The notes below the pieces were generated by a model. That model searched no databases, was not told where the DNA came from, and worked only from the letters and a program-made list of their open reading frames with translations. A stretch of DNA of 6,395 nt from contig CAUDYH010000076.1 of assembly GCA_958453575.1 (NCBI GenBank), positions 1 to 6,395 on the forward strand, in the 5' to 3' direction. The stretch's first letter is position 1. Every line of letters begins with the position of its first letter. Positions 1 through 5,448 of the stretch are shown here, piece after piece. The translations under genes and the position numbers were made by a program. Source of the DNA: an uncultured Collinsella sp. (GTDB lineage Bacteria > Actinomycetota > Coriobacteriia > Coriobacteriales > Coriobacteriaceae).

Positions 1-24
1 AGGCCACATTTAGTGGCCTTCTTT
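1..24 (+). terminator. Rho-independent terminator of an upstream gene (left edge)
   Basis: A 7-bp perfect stem, AGGCCAC (1-7) with GTGGCCT (13-19), encloses a 5-nt ATTTA loop and is followed by TCTTT. The stem may continue to the left of the window. This would end a plus-strand transcript coming from outside the window. Its tail leads almost directly into the first repeat unit at 31. Confidence 0.6.
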
Positions 25-30
25 GCATGC

Positions 31-161
31 GGAACTCATTTGGAGCAAACACCCCGGCGACTCGGGGCTTCCCCGGCCAGACGACTCGGCCGTTCGGGTC
101 AGGCGGGGCTGAATGGAATAGAGTGAATGGGCGCGCCGTTGGCGCGCCCATTGTTTTGGAG
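31..161 (+). repeat. Tandem repeat unit, copy 1 (putative structured RNA element)
   Basis: This unit shares three blocks in the same order with the copy at 162-288. The first is GGAACTCATTTGGAGCAAAC at 31-50, followed by ACCC. The second is ACGACTCGGCCGTTCGGGTC at 81-100, followed by AGG. The third is a GTGAATG run into a terminator hairpin at 126-152. The middle is diverged in sequence but keeps the pattern CCCCG (52-56), CGGGG (63-67), CCCCG (71-75), so the central arm can pair with either neighbour. GACTCG (83-88) can pair with CGGGTC (95-100) using one G-U pair. That wobble would be a C-A mismatch on the other strand, so a plus-strand RNA is favoured. No start codon with a ribosome binding site is visible. 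It could be a small RNA, a 3' UTR element or a mobile repeat; I do not recognise the family with certainty. Confidence 0.6.
126..157 (+). terminator. Rho-independent terminator closing repeat copy 1
   Basis: AATGGGCGCGCC (126-137) is perfectly complementary to GGCGCGCCCATT (141-152), giving a 12-bp stem with a 3-nt GTT loop, followed by GTTTT. The T tract lies only on the plus-strand side. Read from the minus strand, the stem is followed by CACTCTATTCC, which is not a terminator tail. Confidence 0.7.
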
Positions 162-288
162 GGAACTCATTTTGAGCAAGCACCCGCCCTGCCGGGGCTC
201 CCGGGTTCTGCAACGACTCGGCCGTTCGGGTCAGGTGGGCTGGATTGAATTTGGTGAATGAGGGCGCCGATGGCGCCCTCATTCTTTA
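162..288 (+). repeat. Tandem repeat unit, copy 2 (putative structured RNA element)
   Basis: This is the second copy of the unit at 31-161, offset by 131 bp at its left end and 132 bp from the middle block onward. Conserved blocks are GGAACTCATTTTGAGCAAGC (162-181) and ACGACTCGGCCGTTCGGGTC (213-232). A GTGAATG-type run then leads into a hairpin. The diverged middle again offers CCCG (183-186), CGGGG (193-197) and CCCG (200-203) with the same 6-nt first spacing as copy 1, so the choice between two helices is kept although the bases differ. Its terminal hairpin has a different stem sequence from copy 1 but the same design. The copy ends at the stop codon of the convergent regulator gene. Confidence 0.6.
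256..288 (+). terminator. Rho-independent terminator closing repeat copy 2
   Basis: GAATGAGGGCGCC (256-268) pairs perfectly with GGCGCCCTCATTC (272-284), giving a 13-bp stem with a 3-nt GAT loop, then TTTATATAT. It ends plus-strand transcription just before the convergent regulator gene. It may also slow minus-strand read-through from that gene, whose stop codon is at 286-288, but the minus-strand tail (ACCAAATTCAATCC) is not T-rich. Confidence 0.7.
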
Positions 289-1290
289 TATATGTTGGGA
301 GCGCCAAGCGGTGGGGGTGGCGCCGGTGTGTTGCTTGAAGGCTTGGGCGAAGGCGGCCTGCTGAGGGTAGCCTAGACGCTCTGCCACCTGCGCTATCGTG
401 AGCGCGCTATCGGCCAAAAGGTCCTGTGCTCGCTCCATACGGCGTCTGCGAATGTAGGCGCCCAGGGACTCGTCAGTTTGGGCCTTAAAGGTGGCGCATA
501 GCTTGGAGCGGCTTGTGTAGAGCCTCTCGGCCACCTCGTTGATACCCACACGTCTGCCTTTGTCGAGCGCGCGCTCAATCATTGCCGTTGCTTCTTCGGC
601 AATGGTTATGCTGACGCGTGTGTCTGCCGCCTGCCGCGCCTGCTTGTGGGCCGCGCGCGAACAGGCGAGCTCCGCGACCATGGTCTCCACGATGCCTTGC
701 ATATAGACGTGTCCGCCTACGGTACGGGCGCGTTCCTCGTTAATCCGACGCAGCGTGTGGCAGATGGCAGATGTCGCCTCCTCGTGCCATGGCTCGGCAA
801 ACGCCTCGAAGATTCCCGCGAACTCGGTGGGATAGCGGTGCTCCAGTTCGTCAAAAAATCCAGGCAAAAAGAGCACCGAGCGCGAGTGATAAAGCCGCCC
901 TGCAAACAGCGGACTTAGCTCCTCGCCGCAGCTATCTTGGATAAAGCTGCACACCGCGCTGTTCGGCCACGGCCCGCGCAGTGGCTTAAGGTTCGCAGGC
1001 GTTATGCCAGCCTTGGGCATGCATATGAGCGTGGGCGCGCTGACCTCGCTCACGCAGGCGTACGGCTCGGGTGTGTATTCGGCCAGGTACATATCGTGCG
1101 TCGGGGTAATGAAATGCTCCATGACGATGCAGGCAGGGGAGAGGGGCATGATCCATGCGCGGCCGTGCGCCCGGTCGTTTGCCACCTCGCCGGTAAAGAC
1201 GGCGCCCTTGCCGGTAAGCTCCAGGCCAAACTGCTCAAACTGCGGTGCGTAGAGCTCGGTTATGTCGGTCGCTGCCCGCCGTATTTGCAA
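286..1290 (-). CDS. AraC-family transcriptional regulator
   Basis: This is a 334-residue DNA-binding regulator. The C-terminal AraC/XylS domain (about 236-332) has two helix-turn-helix units. The first is near 249-271 (GINEVAERLYTSRSKLCATF). The second is near 297-320 (LTIAQVAERLGYPQQAAFAQ), followed by the family signature FKQHTGATPTAWR. The N-terminal 230 residues should sense a ligand, but I recognise no named domain there. The start codon is TTG at 1288-1290. It is preceded at a 6-nt spacing by the purine run AAAGGAAGGGG (1297-1307 read on the minus strand), and the next in-frame ATG is about 47 codons later, inside conserved-looking sequence. The gene is divergent from the ABC exporter pair and most likely controls it, as PchR/YbtA-type regulators control neighbouring siderophore-linked transporters. 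That regulatory link is inferred from position and from the 21-bp repeats at 1284-1319. The effector is unknown. Confidence 0.92.
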   Translation of the reverse strand: MQIRRAATDITELYAPQFEQFGLELTGKGAVFTGEVANDRAHGRAWIMPLSPACIVMEHFITPTHDMYLAEYTPEPYACVSEVSAPTLICMPKAGITPANLKPLRGPWPNSAVCSFIQDSCGEELSPLFAGRLYHSRSVLFLPGFFDELEHRYPTEFAGIFEAFAEPWHEEATSAICHTLRRINEERARTVGGHVYMQGIVETMVAELACSRAAHKQARQAADTRVSITIAEEATAMIERALDKGRRVGINEVAERLYTSRSKLCATFKAQTDESLGAYIRRRRMERAQDLLADSALTIAQVAERLGYPQQAAFAQAFKQHTGATPTAWRSQHI

Positions 1291-1319
1291 AAGCGTCCCC
1301 TTCCTTTGCAGAAACGTCC
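1284..1319. promoter_or_regulatory. Putative AraC-family operator: two direct repeats 21 bp apart
   Basis: TTTGCAAAAGCGTCC (1284-1298) is repeated as TTTGCAGAAACGTCC (1305-1319), matching at 13 of 15 positions with an exact 21-bp offset, two helical turns. AraC-type proteins bind direct repeats with this spacing, one site per monomer. The sites cover the regulator's TTG start (1288-1290) and its ribosome binding site, and lie 86-121 bp upstream of the first exporter ATG. Binding could repress the regulator and activate the exporter genes. Identification as the operator is an inference from geometry and position. Confidence 0.55.
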
Positions 1320-1356
1320 ACGCCTGGCTCGATTGTGAGCCTTGGCTAACACGCCC

Positions 1357-1385
1357 ATGATAAGTTTCTTACGGTTAACTCTCAA
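1357..1385 (-). promoter_or_regulatory. Sigma-70-type promoter of the AraC-family regulator
   Basis: Read on the minus strand, TTGAGA (1385-1380) is followed after exactly 17 nt by TATCAT (1362-1357). Each hexamer matches consensus at 5 of 6 positions. Transcription would begin near 1350, giving a leader of about 60 nt before the TTG at 1290. The direct repeats at 1284-1319 then fall downstream of the start, where a bound regulator would act as a roadblock. The promoter sits inside the leader of the divergent exporter genes, so the two transcription units probably interfere with each other. Confidence 0.6.
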
Positions 1386-1392
1386 GCCGTTA

Positions 1393-1399
1393 GAAAGGA
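1393..1399 (+). promoter_or_regulatory. Ribosome binding site fixing the start of the first ABC gene
   Basis: GAAAGGA lies 5 nt before the ATG at 1405. The frame is open back to a TTG at 1342, but that codon has no purine run upstream, and the extra 21 residues would not resemble the start of a half-exporter. Confidence 0.6.
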
Positions 1400-1404
1400 A
1401 TCTC

Positions 1405-3231
1405 ATGGCAAAGGGATCGAAAAAGGAAGGTGGCGGCATCGGCGAGCTACTTGCATATGCTGGTGACCGTAAATTCCTAACATATTTGGGCATGGCTCTC
1501 TCGGCGCTCTCGCAGCTGCTGAGCTTTGGCCCGTACGTGTGTATCTGGTTTGTTGCGCGAGACCTTATCGCCGTGGCGCCTAACTGGAGCGAGGCCACCG
1601 ACATCGCGATGTATGGTTGGTGGGCTGTGGGCTTTGCCCTGGCGAGCATTGTGGTTTATTTCGTGGGACTCATGTGTACGCACCTATCCGCGTTTCGCTG
1701 CGCGTCCAATATCCGCAAGGCTACGAGCGAGCATCTGCTTAAGCTGCCGCTCGGCTACTTTGACACGCATGCCACCGGTGAGCTGCGCCGTATCGTAGAC
1801 GGATGCGCCGCCTCAACCGAGACGCTGCTCGCACACATGCTACCCGATATCGCCGGCGCCACCGCCATGGTTGCAGGTCTGCTCGTGCTGCTTTTCGCCC
1901 TCGATTGGCGTTTGGGCGCGGCGTGCCTTATCTCGGTCGTCGTTTCGCTTGGCGCCATGGCTACCATGATGGGCGGCAAGGGCGGCGAGTTTATGAAGGC
2001 CTACATGGGCGCGCTGGTCAAGATGAACAAGACCGGTACCGAATACGTACGCGGCATTCCCGTGGTCAAGGTGTTTCAGCAGACGGTCTATTCCTTTAAG
2101 GCGTTCCACGACGCGATCGCCGAATACGCCGACATGGCGCAAAACTATTCGGGCACGTTCTGTCGAGGTCCGCAGGTACTCAACCTTACCGCGCTCAATG
2201 GTCTTGTGGCATTCCTATTGCCCGTGGCGTTGCTGTTGGCGCCGGGCGAGACGGACTTCGCGCATTTTATGGCCAACTTCACGTTTTACGCGATATTTTC
2301 GGCCGTGGTGCCGACGGCCATGACCAAGCTCATGTTTGTGGGCGAGGCGTCTCAGATGAGTGCCGATTCGCTGGCTCGCATCCGAAGCGTCATGGATTCC
2401 AAGCAGCTCTCCGTGCCCGCTCAACCCAAGCACCCTGCCAGCAGCGACGTGCGATTTGAGGATGTGAGCTTTACCTACGAGGGCGCCGAGGCGCCTGCCG
2501 TCAACCATGCGAGTTTTAGCGTTTCCGCGGGTAGTACCCTCGCGCTTGTGGGTCCTTCGGGAGGCGGCAAGTCAACCTGTGCAAGCCTGATCCCGCGTTT
2601 TTGGGATGTTTCCTCGGGTCGAGTGCTCGTAGGCGGTGTGGACGTTCGCGATATGGATCCGAACGAGCTTATGGACCAGGTCGCCTTCGTGTTCCAGACC
2701 AACCAGCTGTTCCGGCAAACACTTGCCGATAACGTGCGCGCCTCCAAGCCTACGGCCACTGACGACGAAGTGCGTGCGGCCCTCTCCGCAGCTCAGTGCG
2801 ACGACATTGTGGCCAAGCTCCCACAGGGCATCAACACCATGCTCGGCGCCGGTGGAGCATATCTTTCGGGCGGCGAGGTCCAGCGCGTGGCACTCGCCCG
2901 CGCGATCCTTAAAGACGCTCCTATCGTGGTGCTCGATGAGGCCACGGCGTTTGCCGACCCCGAGAACGAGGCGCTCATCCAGCGCGCCTTTAGCAAGCTG
3001 GCGGCGGGTCGCACGGTCATTATGATCGCGCACCGGCTTTCTACCGTGGTGGGGGCCGACAAGATCGTGGTGCTCAACCAAGGTAGCGTGCAGGAGGCCG
3101 GCACCCATGCCGAACTGCTGTCCCAAGAGGGTCTATATGCCAAGATGTGGGCCGAATACGAACAGGCCGCGAGCTGGAAAATCACTGCTTCGACCGCGGA
3201 TGCCGCCGTCGCGAAAGGAGGCGAGGCCTAA
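1405..3231 (+). CDS. ABC half-exporter, TM domain plus ATPase (first of pair)
   Basis: A 608-residue half-transporter of the type I exporter (MsbA/MdlB) superfamily, in the cytoplasmic membrane. About six membrane helices lie near 24-51, 70-96, 148-166, 169-188, 260-280 and 286-312. The ATPase domain has Walker A GPSGGGKST (383-391), Q-loop Q431, signature LSGGE (487-491), Walker B with D511 and catalytic E512, and H-loop H543, so it looks competent. The D-loop reads AFADPENE instead of the usual ASLD. I associate that variant, and the FGPY motif in the first helix (41-44), with the YbtP/YbtQ and IrtA/IrtB siderophore-linked group; this is from memory and not tested. The C-terminus ends in an Ala-rich tail (about 592-608) that encodes the ribosome binding site of the next gene. 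It is divergent from the AraC regulator and forms an operon with the gene at 3232. The substrate cannot be read from sequence: siderophore or metal chelate, drug, or peptide. Confidence 0.93.
   Translation: MAKGSKKEGGGIGELLAYAGDRKFLTYLGMALSALSQLLSFGPYVCIWFVARDLIAVAPNWSEATDIAMYGWWAVGFALASIVVYFVGLMCTHLSAFRCASNIRKATSEHLLKLPLGYFDTHATGELRRIVDGCAASTETLLAHMLPDIAGATAMVAGLLVLLFALDWRLGAACLISVVVSLGAMATMMGGKGGEFMKAYMGALVKMNKTGTEYVRGIPVVKVFQQTVYSFKAFHDAIAEYADMAQNYSGTFCRGPQVLNLTALNGLVAFLLPVALLLAPGETDFAHFMANFTFYAIFSAVVPTAMTKLMFVGEASQMSADSLARIRSVMDSKQLSVPAQPKHPASSDVRFEDVSFTYEGAEAPAVNHASFSVSAGSTLALVGPSGGGKSTCASLIPRFWDVSSGRVLVGGVDVRDMDPNELMDQVAFVFQTNQLFRQTLADNVRASKPTATDDEVRAALSAAQCDDIVAKLPQGINTMLGAGGAYLSGGEVQRVALARAILKDAPIVVLDEATAFADPENEALIQRAFSKLAAGRTVIMIAHRLSTVVGADKIVVLNQGSVQEAGTHAELLSQEGLYAKMWAEYEQAASWKITASTADAAVAKGGEA
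3214..3221 (+). promoter_or_regulatory. Ribosome binding site of the second ABC gene, inside the first
   Basis: AAAGGAGG is a near-perfect Shine-Dalgarno sequence 10 nt before the ATG at 3232. It lies within the last codons of the upstream gene, whose TAA (3229-3231) directly abuts that ATG. This arrangement favours translational coupling and balanced synthesis of the two halves. Confidence 0.75.
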
Positions 3232-4989
3232 ATGTTCGCCTCATTCCAAAAGAAGTATTTCCTATCCGATAAAGGCATCGCCGGCGTAAAACGCGGTGTC
3301 TTCTGGACCGCGCTCACCAATCTTATTACCATGGCCGGCATGGGCTTTTTATTCCTGGTTATGGCCGGCTTTGTCGAGCATCTCGCCAGCGGGGCTGACC
3401 TGCCGGATGCCCTGCCGATCGTGGGCGGCCTCCTGGTCTTTTTCGTGTTGCTCTTTGCCTCTAACTGGCAACAGTATTACTACACCTACTGCATCTTTTA
3501 CGAGGAGTGCGGCAAGCAGCGTATGGAGATCGCCGAGCGCTTGCGCAAACTGCCGCTGTCGTTTTTTGGTCGTCGTGATCTGGCCGATTTAACCGAGACC
3601 ATCATGGGTGACGTTCAGACTATGGAGCATGCCTACAGCCATGTGCTGGGAGAACTCTGGGGCGCCATCATCGCAAGTGCCATCGTGTTCGTGTCGTCGC
3701 TGTTCTTTTGCTGGCAGCTGGCGATCGCGGCGTTTTGGAGCATTCCCGTGGCCTTTGCCGTGCTGTATCTAACACGCGGCCCCATGACCCCGGTGTTCGA
3801 CCGCGTGCGCGCCGAGAAGGTCAAGGTCACCGAGGCGATCCAGGAGACGCTCGACTGCGTGCGCGAAATCCGCGCCACCAACCAGGAGGCCCATTATCTT
3901 GAGGGGCTCAACGCCGTGATCGATGTCGAGGAGCGCGAGACCACCAAGGGCGAGCTCGTCAACGGGCTTCTGGTCAACTCCGCCTTTGCCATCCTGCGCC
4001 TGGGGATAGCCACCACGCTGGTCACGGGCGCCACGATGGTCGCCTCCGGGCAGGTCGACTTTTTGGTGATGTTTGCCTTCCTGCTTATGGTGAGCCGTAT
4101 CTACGCGCCGTTTGATCAGGCCCTTATGCTCGTGTCGGAGCTGTTTGTCGCCGAGTCGTCTGCCAAGCGCATGCGTTCCATCATGGAAGAGCCTGTGGCG
4201 CGGGGCAGCGAGAAATTTGAGCCCGTGGGCCACGATGTGGTGTTCGATCACGTGGCATTTGGCTATGGTGCGGGCGAGGACGGCCGCGCCGGCGAGAAAG
4301 TTCTTACCGATGTGAGCTTTACCGCCAAGGAAGGCGAAGTTACGGCGCTGGTCGGTCCTTCGGGTTCCGGTAAGTCTACGGTGAGCCGCCTGGCCGCGCG
4401 CTTTTGGGACGCCACCGAAGGCACGGTCACCGTGGGTGGCGTGGATGTTGCGAGCGTGGACCCCGAGGTGCTGCTGCGCGACTACGCCATTGTGTTCCAA
4501 GACGTGCTGCTCTTTGACGACACGGTGATGGGAAACATCCGTCTTGGTCGTCGCGATGCCACCGATGAGGAAGTGCTTGCTGCCGCGCGTGCCGCCAACT
4601 GCGACGAGTTTGTGAGCCGCATGCCGCAGGGCTATGACACCATGATCGGCGAGAACGGCTCCAAGCTGTCCGGCGGCGAGCGCCAGCGCATCTCCATCGC
4701 CCGCGCGCTGCTCAAAGATGCGCCGATTGTGTTGCTGGACGAGGCGACGGCGAGTTTGGATGTGGAGAACGAGACCGTGGTGCAGCAGGCGCTCTCCCGC
4801 CTGCTCGCAGGAAAGACAGTTATCGTGATCGCCCACCGTATGCGCACGGTAGAAAATGCCGATAAGATCGTTGTACTCAAGGATGGTGTGGTTGCCGAGC
4901 AGGGCACTCCGGCGCAGCTCAAGGCGGCAGGTGGAGAATTCGCCCGCATGGTTGCGCTGCAAAAGGAAGCGGCTGCCTGGCAGCTGTAA
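3232..4989 (+). CDS. ABC half-exporter, TM domain plus ATPase (second of pair)
   Basis: A 585-residue half-exporter, predicted partner of the 608-residue protein encoded just upstream with no intergenic base. Membrane helices lie near 23-48, 62-84, 137-160, 162-180, 245-270 and 274-300. The ATPase domain carries Walker A GPSGSGKST (375-383), Q-loop Q423, signature LSGGE followed by RQR (479-486), Walker B D503 with catalytic E504, a standard ASLD D-loop, and H-loop H535. Every catalytic residue is present in both partners. The pair is therefore not the one-dead-site kind of heterodimer seen in TM287/288-like exporters, where a glutamate is replaced. The short N-terminus leaves no room for the SIP reductase domain that IrtA carries, so reductive iron release is not built in. 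The likely function is ATP-driven transport across the cytoplasmic membrane, direction and substrate unproven. Regulation is presumably shared with the first gene through the AraC-family protein. Confidence 0.93.
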   Translation: MFASFQKKYFLSDKGIAGVKRGVFWTALTNLITMAGMGFLFLVMAGFVEHLASGADLPDALPIVGGLLVFFVLLFASNWQQYYYTYCIFYEECGKQRMEIAERLRKLPLSFFGRRDLADLTETIMGDVQTMEHAYSHVLGELWGAIIASAIVFVSSLFFCWQLAIAAFWSIPVAFAVLYLTRGPMTPVFDRVRAEKVKVTEAIQETLDCVREIRATNQEAHYLEGLNAVIDVEERETTKGELVNGLLVNSAFAILRLGIATTLVTGATMVASGQVDFLVMFAFLLMVSRIYAPFDQALMLVSELFVAESSAKRMRSIMEEPVARGSEKFEPVGHDVVFDHVAFGYGAGEDGRAGEKVLTDVSFTAKEGEVTALVGPSGSGKSTVSRLAARFWDATEGTVTVGGVDVASVDPEVLLRDYAIVFQDVLLFDDTVMGNIRLGRRDATDEEVLAAARAANCDEFVSRMPQGYDTMIGENGSKLSGGERQRISIARALLKDAPIVLLDEATASLDVENETVVQQALSRLLAGKTVIVIAHRMRTVENADKIVVLKDGVVAEQGTPAQLKAAGGEFARMVALQKEAAAWQL

Positions 4990-4994
4990 GAAGG

Positions 4995-5017
4995 GGCAAA
5001 GGAACAGTCCCTTTGTC
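4995..5017. repeat. REP-like palindrome after the ABC operon
   Basis: CAAAGG (4997-5002) pairs with CCTTTG (5010-5015) around AACAGTC. The outer bases GG and TC extend the stem to 8 bp with one G-U, and an inner A-T pair flanks a single A-C mismatch. It begins 5 nt after the ABC stop codon and ends 3 nt before the TTGACA box. No T tract follows on the plus strand, so it is not a standard terminator, although it may protect the exporter mRNA 3' end. The CAAAGG-nACAGT-CCCTTTG style recalls short palindromes scattered in Coriobacteriia and Clostridia genomes; that comparison is from memory. Confidence 0.5.
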
Positions 5018-5020
5018 ACA

Positions 5021-5049
5021 TTGACAATCGGTTACTCCGCATCGTTAAT
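5021..5049 (+). promoter_or_regulatory. Sigma-70-type promoter of the small protein/metal ATPase operon
   Basis: A perfect -35 box TTGACA (5021-5026) is followed after 17 nt by GTTAAT (5044-5049), 4 of 6 matches to TATAAT. The start would be near 5056, leaving a leader of about 128 nt before the ATG at 5185. It lies just past the exporter operon, so the metal ATPase genes are probably transcribed separately. Confidence 0.5.
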
Positions 5050-5057
5050 TTTCAAAA

Positions 5058-5075
5058 GGTTAGCCATGGCTGACC
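5058..5075. promoter_or_regulatory. Operator-like dyad, DtxR-like half-sites
   Basis: GGTTAGCCATGGCTGACC is an 18-bp inverted repeat, perfect except for one position that becomes a G-U pair in RNA. It starts at the predicted transcription start. Its half-sites, AGGTTAG and CTGACCT, closely resemble those of the DtxR/IdeR consensus (AGGTTAG, CTAACCT), but 6 bp separate them instead of 1. It could bind a metal-sensing repressor of the DtxR/MntR family, or simply form an RNA hairpin. The identity of the regulator is inference. Confidence 0.4.
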
Positions 5076-5090
5076 TAGATAGTTAGATAG
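5076..5090. repeat. Short direct repeat TAGATAG x2
   Basis: TAGATAG at 5076-5082 is repeated at 5084-5090, one base apart, immediately after the dyad. The stretch is AT-rich and contains TAGAAT (5088-5093), a good -10 hexamer, but no -35 box lies at a proper distance. Function unknown. Confidence 0.3.
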
Positions 5091-5135
5091 AATTAAGGTA
5101 TTTCAAAAGCGTGCTCGAGCTAACTGATGAACTCG

Positions 5136-5169
5136 GGTGCTAAGGCACCATGCCGCGCCCCATGCGGCA
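5136..5169 (+). other. Two adjacent leader hairpins before the small-protein gene
   Basis: GGTGC-TAAG-GCACC (5136-5149) and TGCCGC (5151-5156) with GCGGCA (5164-5169) form two stems separated by a single base. They end 3 nt before the AAGGGAG ribosome binding site (5171-5177). They may keep that site open or stabilise the 5' end. I do not recognise a known metal riboswitch (yybP-ykoY, NiCo) in the leader at 5056-5184. Confidence 0.35.
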
Positions 5170-5184
5170 AAAGGGAGAAGCAAC

Positions 5185-5430
5185 ATGAAGAAGTCGACGT
5201 TTAACACCCTGCTTGTTGGTGGCGGTTTTCTGCTTGGCACGGCCGGCATCAAGCTGCTTACCAGCGCTCCGGTCAAGAATGCCTGCGTGCAGGGTATTGC
5301 GTGCGGTATGCGCATCAAGAACGGCTACCAGGACATGGTCGAGCAGGCCAAGGCTAATGTCGACGACATGGTTGCCGAGGCTGCTTACATCACCCAGAGC
5401 GAGGCCGCCGCGGACAACGCAGCTGAGTAG
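5185..5430 (+). CDS. DUF6110-like small membrane-associated protein, partner of metal ATPase
   Basis: This is an 81-residue protein. A short basic start is followed by a Gly-rich hydrophobic segment (about 8-25, with GGG at 12-14), then a segment APVKNACVQGIACGMRIKNG (28-47). The C-terminal half is acidic and Ala-rich, probably helical, with repeated D and E (50-81). It has two cysteines, C34 and C40. It matches my memory of DUF6110, a family found next to heavy-metal P-type ATPases. Its layout also parallels the mycobacterial PacL/DUF1490 proteins that assemble with Ctp efflux ATPases: a glycine-rich membrane segment, an AP-[VL]-[RK] stretch, then an acidic helix with AEA. The ATG at 5185 is chosen because AAGGGAG lies 7 nt before it. 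The frame opens at a GTG at 5137, but those 16 codons overlap the leader hairpins and lack a binding site. It is in operon with the ATPase at 5449, with an 18-nt gap and the same frame. A role as scaffold or metal chaperone is inference. Confidence 0.8.
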   Translation: MKKSTFNTLLVGGGFLLGTAGIKLLTSAPVKNACVQGIACGMRIKNGYQDMVEQAKANVDDMVAEAAYITQSEAAADNAAE

Positions 5431-5448
5431 CGCTTCCAGGCACAAACT

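Noticed and set aside
10..282. Minus-strand 90-codon and plus-strand 73-codon open frames through the repeat region
   Set aside because: Both run across terminator hairpins and repeat blocks. Their internal peptide repeats are a by-product of the DNA repeat, and neither has a ribosome binding site.
31..288. Tandem repeats as a CRISPR array or tRNA-like genes
   Set aside because: There are only two units, repeats of unequal blocks without regular spacers, no cloverleaf or acceptor end, and strong terminators inside each unit.
1342..1404. N-terminal extension of the first ABC protein from a TTG at 1342
   Set aside because: No Shine-Dalgarno precedes the TTG, while GAAAGGA precedes the ATG at 1405 at proper spacing. 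The extension overlaps the regulator promoter.
3769..5019. 416-codon minus-strand open frame opposite the second ABC gene
   Set aside because: It is antisense to an ORF with all ABC motifs intact. Its His/Gly/Arg-rich composition is typical of an antisense shadow in GC-rich coding DNA.
4995..5020. Hairpin after the ABC operon as a Rho-independent terminator
   Set aside because: The stem is followed by TCACATTGACAA, without a T tract.
5137..5184. GTG start giving a 97-residue form of the small protein
   Set aside because: The codons coincide with the leader hairpins and no ribosome binding site precedes the GTG. The ATG at 5185 has AAGGGAG upstream.
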